A stretch of 64,000 nt of DNA from Prostheceraeus crozeri (taxonomy: Eukaryota; Platyhelminthes; Polycladida; Euryleptidae). The stretch is from the NCBI GenBank assembly GCA_907163375.1, contig CAJQUW010000885.1, positions 124,001-188,000 on the forward strand, read 5' to 3'. A program made the position numbers and the translations under genes. The notes under the pieces were generated by a model that saw only the letters and a program-made list of their open reading frames with translations, did not search any database and was not told where the DNA came from. Below, piece after piece: positions 1-10,250 of the stretch (its first letter is position 1; each line of letters begins with the position of its first letter).

Positions 1-1
1 T

Positions 2-3000
2 GCGTTGCTCGACTCAGGCAGTCACAGGACTTTTATAAAGCAGGACAGACTTCGAGATATTGACTATGAAAAAACCGGAACTCAAACATTGAGAATTTCT
101 GGATTTAATGATAGTTGGACACAAAATTGTGATATTGTCGACGTAAAAGTTGTGGTAGACAACACAGAGCTACCAGTAGAGATGACCGCTTCACCACTTC
201 TTTGCGATTTCCATTTCGATGATCATAGTACTGTGATTAGTTTGTTGAATAATCACGGGCTTCCCAGTTGTCCAAGTTGCAATGATATCAACATTGATGT
301 CATCGTTGGAGCCGATTTGTATTATACATTCGTTACAGGAAAATGTATTCGCTTGAATCAAACTACCGTTGCAATTGAAACAGACTTCGGATGGACTGTC
401 CATGGAAAATTGGCTCGAAATGGTAATCGTACAACAGTAACTTGTAATCCACTCTTGACAGACAATTCAGTCGAAAGCATTGACATTGAGAAATTTTGGG
501 ACACTGAGGTCGCAGGTATAATTCCGAAGGGTGAGCTTTCTATTTGCGACAAAGATGTGTCATTCGCTCATGAAAAAACAATGAGTTTTAAGAATAATCG
601 TTATGTTGTCCGCTTTCCTTGGAAGTCTGATGCTTGTTTGAGCTCTGATTGCTTGTATCAATGCAAAGGTAGATTAAAACAAACAATGAATAAACTCTTA
701 CGCACGGGTAGATTGACAGACTACGACAACATAATCAAAGATTATTTGCATGAAGGAGTTATTGAAAAAGTTGACGAGCCTTTCAAAAATGATGATCATA
801 GGTATATTCCACATCATGCTGTCATTCGGGAGGAGAAAATCTCATCCAAATTGCGCATAGTTTTCGATGCTTCGGCAGAAGATGACAGCAAGACCTCTGT
901 GAACGATTGCATGTACGCAGGGCCAAATCTTTTACCAAACGCTCTCGGTGTGCTGACGAGATTCAGACTGTATGAATTCGCGATGATTGGAGATATTCAA
1001 CGTGCCTTCTTGCAGATTTCATTATTCGGAGATGATCGAGAATATACCAGGTTTCTTTGGTTTGAGGAGAAACTGGGTAATGAATGGCCGAAAACAAAAG
1101 AAACCACATTTCGCTTTACTCGAGTACCTTTCGGATTTCGAGCATCGCCCTTTTTGCTAAATTCCACTATAGCTCATCATTTACGGAAATACGAAGAATC
1201 TCACAGAACAACCATTGAAGCAGTGCAAGGCAACATTTATGTCGATGATTTGGTGCTATCAGCCTCTTCACCACATAATCTGATCAAGCTGAAAGGAGAT
1301 TTGATTATAATTTTCGATGCTATGTCCATGAAATTGCATAAGTGGAGGTCCAATTCGAACGAAATCGTTGAATTTGAAGAAAGCAATGACACTGTCAAAG
1401 TTCTTGGAATCAAGTGGAACTACAAAGAGGATCATGTTTCAATCAGCTTGAACACTGAGCACTTGAAGTTGGAAACCAAACGTCAATTCGCAAGTTTCTT
1501 AGACGAAATTTTTGATCCGTTGGGATTGATATCGCCCATTACTTTGCAGTACAAATTGATATTGAAAGATATTTGGGATTTAAAGCTTGATTGGGATAGC
1601 AAACTCCCCACAGCCATAATGAGTAAGATAAACTCGTTAAACACAGAGCTTCAGAAAGTTGCGAATCTACGGATTCCTCGCTGTTTAGGGTTGAAAGCAG
1701 AATTCGATTATGTTGAATTGCATGGTTTTGGAGATGCCTCAGCGAAGGCATATGGCACAGTTGTTTACCTGAAAACACCAAATTCTAGCTCTGCAATAAG
1801 CAACTTAATTGTATCGAAAACACGACTATGTCCGAAAAATGATTTATCAATCCCTAAACTAGAATTAATGGCTGCGTTGATAACTGCAAGGATTTTGACA
1901 CAAATGAAGCAGGAGCTCACAAATATCACAGTGGCGAAAATGTACGCTTGGTCTGATTCGAAGGTGTGTCTTTATTGGATAACAGGAAGCCAGAAAAGAA
2001 CACAGCCTGTTTTCGTGAAGAACCGGATACTTGAGATACAAAGTTTGATTCCAGCAAGCAATTGGCGCTACATTCCAACGACTCAAAACCCAGCTGATTA
2101 TACGACAAAAGCTATGCCCACTTGTAAATGGCTGAATTCAGATTTATGGTGGAATGGTCCTACTGAAATTCACAATCCCGATGACGTTCTTTGCTTATCA
2201 ACTGCAACACATGTTGAACAGGAGGAGTACGAGGACATCGAATGTCCAGTGCTTCCAGCGATCGTACAAGAAGATTTCATTGATATATCAAGATTCTCTC
2301 AAATGCAACGATTGCTCAGAACTGTATGCTATATTATGCATTTCATTTCTCGATGCAAAGGTGAAAACGGAAGCAGTCTATTCTTCTCTAGAGATGAAAT
2401 TCTGAAAGCAGATAACGAGGTCATCAAGCTTTGTCAAAGAAAATCATTTTCAGATGATTATCAAAATTTGATCAGTGATAGGGAAATCTCCAAGAGCTCC
2501 AAGCTCCATAATCTCGAGCCATTTTTGGATGATGACATGATCTTGAGAGCAAAGGGAAGATTGTCGCAAGCCGATCTTATTTACGACACAAAGCATCCAA
2601 TCATTCTTGATGATTGTCATTACACAGAATTGTTAATTCAACATCGTCATTCGCAATTGTTTCATGCTAAACTCTCGATCATTCTTGTGGATATTCGTAA
2701 AAGATTTAGGATAATAAAAGCTCGAAGAATCATTAAAAGAGTTATCAACAACTGCGTCAAATGCAAACGCTATCGTACTAAGCCGCACATGGAAAGATTC
2801 GCAGCCTTACCACGAGATCGAGTTTCTGATGCATCAATGCGACCTTTCGAATCCATAGGCCTGGATTATTTTGGACCGATCATTCTGTTCACAGGAAAGA
2901 AGAAGTTTTATGTTCTCCTAATCACGTGTTTGAAAATTCGAGCGATCCATATGGAAGTTGCTGAAAGTTTAGACGCTGAAGGCTTCATGAAGGCATTCAT

Positions 3001-3682
3001 TCGATTTATTGCCCGTAGAGGAATTCCATCAAGCGTTACTTCTGATAACGCAAAGACATTTCAGAAGGCTGCTTCTATGACTTCTTTGCAGTTTCGGATT
3101 GACTGGAAATTCAATACTCCAAAGGCTCCATGGACTGGTGGCGTGTGGGAACGTCTTATACGAAGTGTCAAGGACTCCCTACGATTCGCATTAAAGAAAG
3201 GGTTGACCAGTCCAAACGACTTTCACACCATTGTTTGTCAAATTGAAGAGTTGATTAATCGCAGGCCAATAACATACTATTGTCAAGAGGACGAAACTCT
3301 GCCATTGACACCAATGAATTTTTTACTTCCAAAAGAAGGAATCACAGCAAGTCAATCTAGTGAAGTTTTGAATAGAGCCAGCGCATTGACTACCTTCAAG
3401 GACACCAAAAGAGTGTTCAATGCATTTTGGAGACGCTGGAAAACTGAGTATCTGGTTTCGCTGGTAGAGAACAAATCACCCCTCAAAATTCGAAGTCATA
3501 ACCTGAGTATAGGAGACATTGTTCTACTAGATGAGGGTACAAAGCGTGACTTCTGGCCAATGGCAAAAATTTTGCAGCTTCACTACGGGCGTGACAAGAT
3601 TGCTAGAAGTGTCACTCTCTTTTGTAACGGAAAGGAGTTGAGGCGGCCAACTAGACTTGTACATAATCTGGAGATTATTTGA
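2..3682 (+). CDS. BEL/Pao retrotransposon Pol polyprotein (5' end outside window)
   Basis: This frame is open from the window edge and gives about 1225 residues ending in TGA, without internal stops. In order it shows an aspartic protease start (LLDSGS, residues 1-6) and the BEL-type DVIVGADLYY; a reverse transcriptase with RIVFDASA (near 284) and the catalytic YVDD (near 412); an RNase H-like part (GFGDASA near 574, WSDSKV); an integrase His/Cys zinc-binding region (residues about 880-920, ending CVKC); and a DDE core with acidic residues in IGLDYFGP (near 955), SDNAKTF (near 1013) and VWERLIRS (near 1048). The C-terminal FWRRW...RRPTRLVH block matches the DUF5641 domain common in BEL/Pao elements. 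Gag and the 5' LTR lie outside the window. The clean frame suggests a recent copy. The first codon shown is not a start. Confidence 0.93.
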   Translation, partial: ALLDSGSHRTFIKQDRLRDIDYEKTGTQTLRISGFNDSWTQNCDIVDVKVVVDNTELPVEMTASPLLCDFHFDDHSTVISLLNNHGLPSCPSCNDINIDVIVGADLYYTFVTGKCIRLNQTTVAIETDFGWTVHGKLARNGNRTTVTCNPLLTDNSVESIDIEKFWDTEVAGIIPKGELSICDKDVSFAHEKTMSFKNNRYVVRFPWKSDACLSSDCLYQCKGRLKQTMNKLLRTGRLTDYDNIIKDYLHEGVIEKVDEPFKNDDHRYIPHHAVIREEKISSKLRIVFDASAEDDSKTSVNDCMYAGPNLLPNALGVLTRFRLYEFAMIGDIQRAFLQISLFGDDREYTRFLWFEEKLGNEWPKTKETTFRFTRVPFGFRASPFLLNSTIAHHLRKYEESHRTTIEAVQGNIYVDDLVLSASSPHNLIKLKGDLIIIFDAMSMKLHKWRSNSNEIVEFEESNDTVKVLGIKWNYKEDHVSISLNTEHLKLETKRQFASFLDEIFDPLGLISPITLQYKLILKDIWDLKLDWDSKLPTAIMSKINSLNTELQKVANLRIPRCLGLKAEFDYVELHGFGDASAKAYGTVVYLKTPNSSSAISNLIVSKTRLCPKNDLSIPKLELMAALITARILTQMKQELTNITVAKMYAWSDSKVCLYWITGSQKRTQPVFVKNRILEIQSLIPASNWRYIPTTQNPADYTTKAMPTCKWLNSDLWWNGPTEIHNPDDVLCLSTATHVEQEEYEDIECPVLPAIVQEDFIDISRFSQMQRLLRTVCYIMHFISRCKGENGSSLFFSRDEILKADNEVIKLCQRKSFSDDYQNLISDREISKSSKLHNLEPFLDDDMILRAKGRLSQADLIYDTKHPIILDDCHYTELLIQHRHSQLFHAKLSIILVDIRKRFRIIKARRIIKRVINNCVKCKRYRTKPHMERFAALPRDRVSDASMRPFESIGLDYFGPIILFTGKKKFYVLLITCLKIRAIHMEVAESLDAEGFMKAFIRFIARRGIPSSVTSDNAKTFQKAASMTSLQFRIDWKFNTPKAPWTGGVWERLIRSVKDSLRFALKKGLTSPNDFHTIVCQIEELINRRPITYYCQEDETLPLTPMNFLLPKEGITASQSSEVLNRASALTTFKDTKRVFNAFWRRWKTEYLVSLVENKSPLKIRSHNLSIGDIVLLDEGTKRDFWPMAKILQLHYGRDKIARSVTLFCNGKELRRPTRLVHNLEII

Positions 3683-3914
3683 TAAATTTGTCTGTTGTTA
3701 GTTGATGAATTTATGTGTTGCAAAAGCATCTATATCAGTTTTAGAGTGCTCATCTTTCCATAAGTGTGACCAAACGTTATGAACTTGAAATGGTTACACT
3801 GCTTTTACCTTCCCCTAAAATGGTGTTAAAGAATGATTTCGGCGAGCAATGTGCATTCAACATTGTTGTTACGAATATCGCATAGGAACAGTACAATTCG
3901 CTTCTGTTGGGGAG
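3683..3914 (+). other. BEL/Pao 3' untranslated region with polypurine tract
   Basis: No coding frame is seen here. The stretch ends in a G-rich purine run (TTGGGGAG) directly before the TG that opens the LTR, which fits a polypurine tract priming plus-strand synthesis. Confidence 0.6.
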
Positions 3915-4150
3915 TGTTATGAAAACTATGTTTTCTTATATGTTGTGATAACTATGTTCTCGATGGTTTGATATCTCAACACTCACTTGTCTTGTATCAT
4001 GCTATATGCTCAAGATATCTTTCTTAGTGCTGTGGTAACTTTTGACATTTACTTCAAATTTTGTACTTGTCCATCAATGTTGTGATCTGACCATAAAGGA
4101 ATCATAAACTTTGGATTTGTTTTCTACTGAATTGCGTCAGTATCATTACA
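3915..4150 (+). repeat. 3' LTR of the BEL/Pao element
   Basis: The block starts TGTTATGAAAAC right after the polypurine run and ends ...CATTACA exactly where the 335-bp tandem repeat begins in mid-unit. TG..CA ends and this position after pol support an LTR of about 236 bp. The partner LTR is outside the window, so the borders rest on structure only; two bases (CA) could belong to either side at the right junction. Confidence 0.7.
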
Positions 4151-5050
4151 CTCCTTCTGCCCGAAAAACGACTTTTCTCATCCCAAAACCACCAAAACCT
4201 GACTTTTTCCAACTCTGACAGTTTCCTGCCATTTTCCTCCCTAAACCCAAGAAAATGAGTCCAAACTGAGCTTTCCACTGCCTTTTTCTCATTCTCAGCT
4301 TTCAAATGAGCTATGGCACGACTTTCTACCATCTCTACAACCAAAGGTGGAAGTGTGACAGGAGGGGGTGGGGGTGGGGGTGGGGGGCAGAACTTTTTCT
4401 CTCCGATTGAGTTGGGAAGACGTTCCTAGACCCAACTTTGACCAAAACGTCCGAATTTGCACTCCATTTTCCCATCGGAGCACTCCTTCTGCCCGAAAAA
4501 CGACTTTTCTCATCCCAAAACCACCAAAACCTGACTTTTTCCAACTCTGACAGTTTCCTGCCATTTTCCTCCCTAAACCCAAGAAAATGAGTCCAAACTG
4601 AGCTTTCCACTGCCTTTTTCTCATTCTCAGCTTTCAAATGAGCTATGGCACGACTTTCTACCATCTCTACAACTAAAGGTGGAAGTGTGACAGGAGGGGG
4701 TGAGGGTGGGGGTGGGGGTGAGGGTCAGAACTTTTTCTCTCCGATTGAGTTGGGAAGACGTTCCTAGACCCAACTTTGACCAAAACGTCCGAATTTGCAC
4801 TCCATTTTCCCATCCAAGCACTCCTTCTGTCCGAAAAACGACTTTTCTCATCCCAAAACCACCAAAACCTGACTTTTTCCAACTCTGACAGTTTCCTGCC
4901 ATTTTCCTCCCTAAACCCAAGAAAATGAGTCCAAACTGAGCTTTTCACTGCCTTTTTCTCATTCTCAGCTTTCAAATGAGCTATGGCACGACTTTCTACC
5001 ATCTCTACAACCAAAGGTGGAAGTGTGACAGGAGGGGGTGGGGGTGGGGG
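4151..5050. repeat. ~335-bp tandem repeat, about 2.7 copies, with G-rich minisatellite
   Basis: The phrase CTCCTTCTG(C/T)CCGAAAAACG recurs at 4151, 4483 and 4821, giving unit lengths of 332 and 338 bp with few differences. Each unit ends in runs of GGGGGT or GGGGGTGA (around 4362-4388, 4695-4725, 5031-5050) that could fold as G-quadruplexes. The third copy breaks off near 5050. Long open frames exist on the minus strand within each unit but shift between copies, since neither unit length is a multiple of three; I do not call them genes. Confidence 0.9.
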
Positions 5051-6104
5051 ACCCGTTTCCTCCTCACGGACCCATTCCTCCCAGCACATCCTTGACGAAC
5101 TCCCTCACCTTCCTTCCAGAGGGTGGGGGTGCGGGTGGGGGTGGGGGCTGAGTCAGCATTTCACATTTTGCACTTGCGTCTGGAATGTGCTTACTACTTC
5201 GGTGGACAGTGATTCTGCTTTTAAGTTTGTCCTTTTAAGTTGAGTATATTTAGCTTGAAATTTTCTCATTGGCAAGGAAGGACTCCGAACCTTAAATGTC
5301 TGACGATATTCTACACGTTCTTTGTGTGTACTTTTGCATTATATATAAACTTCTCATTACTCTAATGTACCAAACTTAGCGGCGACAGATTTGTCATCTT
5401 TTTAGCCAAGATGATTTTCAGATATTCATATTGACCAATTTCAAGAATTCGCTCTGGCTAAAATTTTTGGTGACAACTTCATTTTCAAATTAATGCAATT
5501 AAGTGTAAATAATGCAAAAATACACGGAAAATACGAGTAGAATAACGTGAGACATTTCTGCCTTCACAAGGGAAAACCGTGTAGTTTGACCTGCATGGTT
5601 TTGCCTAGTGTGTCCGAAATTGAATTAGCACATGCTGATGCACATGCTAGCAGAAGCTTAAGTTCAAATCTACTTTGAGTAGAAGTTAATGATTTGATAA
5701 ACCATGTAGTTTGGTAGATTTTATTGCGATATTTTGGTAAAACCATTCAGTTAAAACGGCAGGGTTCTTCGGTACAGTGTGACATAGTTGATATTGAAAT
5801 TAATCATTCGAAACCATGTAGTTTAAACTACAGTGTTTTCCATGTTACCTTATATACATTCTTTAAATTGAATGAATTATCCAAAACCGTCTGTTATCAT
5901 GCATAGGTCTTTGCCTTTCAATATTTTACCCTACTTCGTTCATATAAACAAATTAAAGTAATATACTGAAGGTTATGTATACCTGATTTCAACTATAAGC
6001 CATGCACTAATGGTCACTGAAAATCATTATAAATTTTCATCATTTTGATCGACTATTGCACTCGCCGTACATTACAATAGATTATCGTGCTTAAATTACA
6101 TGTA
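5051..6104. other. Gene-free stretch
   Basis: A further G-rich patch lies at 5118-5150. Phrases like ACCATGTAGTTT recur loosely (5577, 5701, 5814). No supported gene. Confidence 0.5.
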
Positions 6105-6536
6105 CACTGTAAAACGTTGACTGACAATTGACAGACATTTATCCTACAAAATCTATTTTGTCGGTCATTGTTAGTTCTTGTAGGATGATTGCCACTGAAC
6201 ACCTACAATATCTGACAAAAGCGACAAATTGAATAGCAATGAATTACAGCTTAAATCTTATCAAAAATGTAGGTAATTAATTAAATTATATCAAAGTAAA
6301 TCATGGTTTTGCCACACAATAATGCAGATTGCCCGAAAGTCAAGCAATCACTAATCGAAAAAATTAATCAATATTCAACAGCTTTTGTTTAGTTAATTTG
6401 CATACAAAGCATCTGATTCGACATCGGTGGAGAACCTACAAAATTCGTCGGATATCGCAGGATATCGGGGGTGACAATCGTCAGCTGATTTTGTCAGCAA
6501 TTTTGTAGAATTATTGTCGGTCTACGGTTTACAGTG
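6105..6536. mobile_element. MITE-like element with CACTGTAAA termini
   Basis: The left end CACTGTAAAACGTTGAC and the right end, read on the other strand as CACTGTAAACCGTAGAC, form imperfect terminal inverted repeats of about 30 bp. The interior (about 430 bp) has no transposase and carries repeated TTGTCGG/TTGTCAG-like phrases. The same CACTGTAAA terminus is used by the element at 53321-54317. The transposase family is not identified. Confidence 0.65.
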
Positions 6537-6839
6537 CACGCCTATTGTGTTAATCGTACATATATCGTATATGCGGTACATGACATTATTGACACACTGA
6601 CATCAAGTTGTAACAAGAAATGTGGCACTTTTGGGTTAGTGAGGTATACAAATAACTATTAGAGTGTCACTTCACAAACATCTCGTCGTCATCATACACT
6701 AGTAAAAAATCAAGGCAGCGCAAAATATACTGTCGAATAATTGTACAAGACCACTCTTTACCGGTTACTCGAGATTTTTAAAGTTGCAAGATCAGAAGAC
6801 TTAATAGTTCAATTGTTCATTCAGTTGTAAGCTACAGAA

Positions 6840-8600
6840 GACTTAGTGCAGGCTCAGATATGAATAGCAATAGTTACGGACTTCGGCAATTGAGAGCGGC
6901 ACTAAAGCAGAGCAAGATTAAGAACATTGGCAAGATATACATATACGACCAGCCAAATACAAATCGAGGCTAACAGCGGGAATACACGATCATGGCTCTG
7001 CTGCAGCAGTCAATGGTACCGTGTTGTCTTCAGATGTGACTCAACCTATGCAGCATGATCCTGTGGTCAACATTAGTTAGACCTCGCATGTGGCTCCTTT
7101 TTTGGTTGGACCGTCGATTGATGCTTGGAACTATATAATGAACGCTTCTGTATTAGATTTACCTCAACAGAGTTTTCTTAAATTTTTGAATGAAGACGAC
7201 AACACTAGAAAGGCCGAAGTATATACATGATTGTCTAATCCCGGTAATTTCGAATGAAGAACAAAATGCTGATTCAGTAAATACCGGTGCACGAGTTCAA
7301 TCAAAAAACGAAAGTTAGATAAATTTGCTTTGAAACACCCGACTGATGCTCTTCTTGCTCCCACAATAAATTGTCAAACAGATGTAAACATTTGAGTGTG
7401 AAAATGTCGATTTTGATACAAGCTTCGTCATTCGCGATCATTGTTGGTCGAAAACTGTTCAAGGCTCGATGAAAATGTCGTTCTTACTCCTACAGTTGAT
7501 GTCTATAAGTAAGTAAGCGCTTATTCAGTCAGTGAAAATCGTAAAATACATGAAAGTGACATGAAATGAGAGATAATAACGAGTACCATAGTGAAGTTTA
7601 CAAGAGCCTATACATCATGACTGCTTACACGAAAACTGTGACATCACTGCTCACAGATAGAAGTAGAGCGTCAAGAGGAAGCATGCGCCTTGATTCAAAT
7701 CGAGCATTCCAATCTGACGAAAAAATTGTATGTGTAGCGTTAGACATGCAGAAGGTATTGCATACACCTAAACTTTCAACGAAATAATCTTTCTTTTCAA
7801 GGAAGTTGAATTACTTTCATGAGACTTTCTCATCGGTCAGCGATAATGGTTGTGCACGTTGCGTTCTTTGAAATGAAGAGGAATCCGGTCAAAAGACGAG
7901 TAATATCGCCACTACCTATATTGAAAATATTTTGTAGTTTGCTCGAGATACTGAGGAAATCATTTTCTGCTGTGATAATTATAATTCACAAATAAAAACT
8001 GCATATTTTTTGAATTACTGATCAGAAAAGTAAATGACCACATGATCAAGTCAAGAACGATACAAGTATGAAATATCTGGAGGTTGGACATACACACATG
8101 TCAGCAGTCATGGCAACATAGTAAAAAAATAAAATCTCACGACAAAATTTGCGATTTTGTGGATTATAAGAATCTAATTTTCAATCTCTTTATGGGATTC
8201 ATGTCTTGGCTCTCGCCAATGAGGACATGTACAAATTTGAATCTTCCTGACTAAAAAAGCTTCCCCGATTTTCTGATACGCGAAAGATCATGTTCACAAA
8301 ATGATCAATAAACAGTCATATCACCAATGATTTTCAACAAGAAGAATTTGAAGAAGCTGCCTTCCTGAAAAAGTCGAAATCAATTATGTTCAAGACTGTG
8401 TTCAGAAATATATGATTCCCCTGGTCAATGTCCGAAAGACAGAAAAAAACGAGGTATTGGAGAGGTGAAATTTAACGTTTTGAAAAAAGTTTCTGAAACC
8501 ATGCCTTAGAGTGGACAATATTCCCCTTGTATCGAACGATGTTGAAGACTTGACCACATCTCCAGACAGAAATTTCTGATTGATCTACATGCACGTCTTA
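6840..8600 (+). pseudogene. Decayed DDE-type transposase gene
   Basis: Short coding-like pieces occur in the same order across shifting frames: ALDMQKVLHTPKL (about 7737-7776), then FSRKLNYFHETF and DNGCARCVL (7800-7870), an acidic CDNYNSQ piece near 7972-7992, a YLEVGHTHMSA-like piece near 8071-8105, and DFVDYKNLIFN (8153-8190). From memory, invertebrate transposon-derived proteins have this order: a 'metal-site' Asp in a DxxxGQN-like phrase followed by an LExGHTxM phrase. Many stops and frameshifts make it non-functional. The family assignment is inference from motif order. Confidence 0.45.
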
Positions 8601-9711
8601 ACGAATATTTAGTAAATATGTAGGATTAATATCAACTTATGTGTGTTGGCCTTCCGGTAATTTTTAGTCTATTTTTAAAAGCAATTAGTGTTTTTGACCT
8701 GATTATGCATATTTTACTCATTTATTCTAAGTTGCTTTTTCTTTTATGTTAAGCTGAATTAGAGTAGGAATTTTAAAGGCTGTTGAAACTGCCTTTTACA
8801 ATGTTGTTAGATATTAAGTAAGAATAATGAATATTACAACAATATTAAGCGACAATTATGATTTAATTATAATCAAGTTGCTTCATGAAAGATCATAATG
8901 AGATTTTATCACCAAGTCGGTTTGATAATTGCTTCAGTCATGCAAATATAGCAAAATGCTGTAGAGCAATTCAGGATGAAAAATTAGGCCTCGTAACTGT
9001 TACACTTCTTTAATAACAGATAATCCTACAGAAATATAATTACAAATATTTCAATGTACATGGTTTTGCTGTAGCAAAAGACAACTTCGCTTAATAAACT
9101 ATTACCATCGTACATATTAAGATAGTCTGCGAACAACGCACTAGAACTTGATCTACATGGTTTCGCTTTAAGATAAAGATCTACATGGTTTTGCTGGTTT
9201 CGCCAGTCAGATAGGATTTTCAAATTCTGATATATACCATGGGCCACCCTGTAAAAAATAAGTAAATTGCAATGAAAATTATATGCCTACATAGCTTCTT
9301 GAACGATGAGGTGGCTCATCAAAAATTTATTCAAAAATTCATTATTCAAGAATATCGGATGTTCTATATGGAAAAACGCAAAAATTCTTTAATCGCTTTT
9401 TTTCAAAATTAGTCAATTTCAAATTGCACGGCTTTCCCTTGTGACGGCAAATTTCGGGTTCGGAGCCCTGGTCAATGAGGGAACTTAAAGTTAAACAGTG
9501 ATATAAAATTACTTCCCATTGACTGAAGGTTTGAAATTGTAATGTCTGGCGCCATTCGATATTATTCCGTTTTAAATAACCAACTTCGGGAGACCGTTTT
9601 TTAGTCATTCCTAGTCCTCGCGCCCCCTGACCTACTATATGCTGTAATACACATGTCCATTGCGTAGTATTGTTTTCAATACGTTCTGACATAACACCAT
9701 AGCGATCGAAC
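8601..9711. other. Gene-free stretch with repeated short phrase
   Basis: The phrase GATCTACATGGTTT(C/T)GCT occurs twice (9150-9195), and a related CATGGTTTTGCTG lies at 9059. A 123-codon minus-strand frame at 9342-9713 has no recognisable domain and is not supported as a gene. Confidence 0.4.
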
Positions 9712-9985
9712 AATGAGCAACCAGTTCAACATTAAACACGCCAAATTGTGTGGAGTTTCAGTGACTGTACAGATCCGGATCACACAGCAAAGAGACCCAG
9801 ACAATGTCAAGTTCTACAGAGAAGTTTGTGAGCGATTTTTCATGCGCCTGCTATCTTTTTAATAATGATAAGAGGGACCAACATTATCGAGGAAACTTTT
9901 GCGCAATGATCTGAATTCTTCGAATCTGAAGGAATTGTGACGATCGGAACATTTTGAAGGAATTCACAGCAATCTGCAAGCGACC
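9712..9985 (+). repeat. Dispersed repeat family 1, copy A
   Basis: It shares long stretches with an inverted copy at about 16840-17092 and a shorter copy at about 54805-54960 (common phrase GCGCAATGATCTGAATTCTT). It opens with a frame of about 49 codons (from ATG 9712; CGVSVTVQIRITQQRD) whose wording is largely kept in the inverted copy. That hints at an exon of an unknown mobile element. Unit borders are not defined. Confidence 0.6.
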
Positions 9986-10121
9986 CCACGAATCAGTTTG
10001 AATTTGCACTTCTAGCAAAGTGACACAATTAAACAATCTAATTCTGCTGTTTCAAGTAATTCTATCAAAATGATTTTCTACATAAAAAAATGGTGATGAC
10101 CGTAAATCTTTACAAAATACA

Positions 10122-10250
10122 CTGATCAACAGCTGCCATCTTCCTATTGTCATCCACTTGAAGCAGCCATCGTTTAGTTACTGTTGTCATGACAACACAT
10201 ATCCACGACGCACTATTGTTTTCAGTGTCTATGTCTGTCCTAATCTTTCA
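10122..10250 (+). repeat. Dispersed repeat family 2, copy A
   Basis: It matches 59350-59480 in the same orientation. The best shared phrases are GTTGTCATGACAAC and CGACGCACTATTGTTTTCA. No coding content was recognised. Confidence 0.6.

Noticed and set aside
4360-4390. CRISPR-like or other repeat-spacer array
   Set aside because: The G-rich runs are simple minisatellites without spacers, in a eukaryotic context.
4102-5089. Overlapping minus-strand open frames of 80-138 codons in the tandem repeat
   Set aside because: Frames shift between copies because unit lengths (332 and 338 bp) are not multiples of three; no domain and proline/histidine runs come from the G-rich minisatellite.
9342-9713. 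123-codon minus-strand frame
   Set aside because: Not conserved in the related repeat copies and without a domain.
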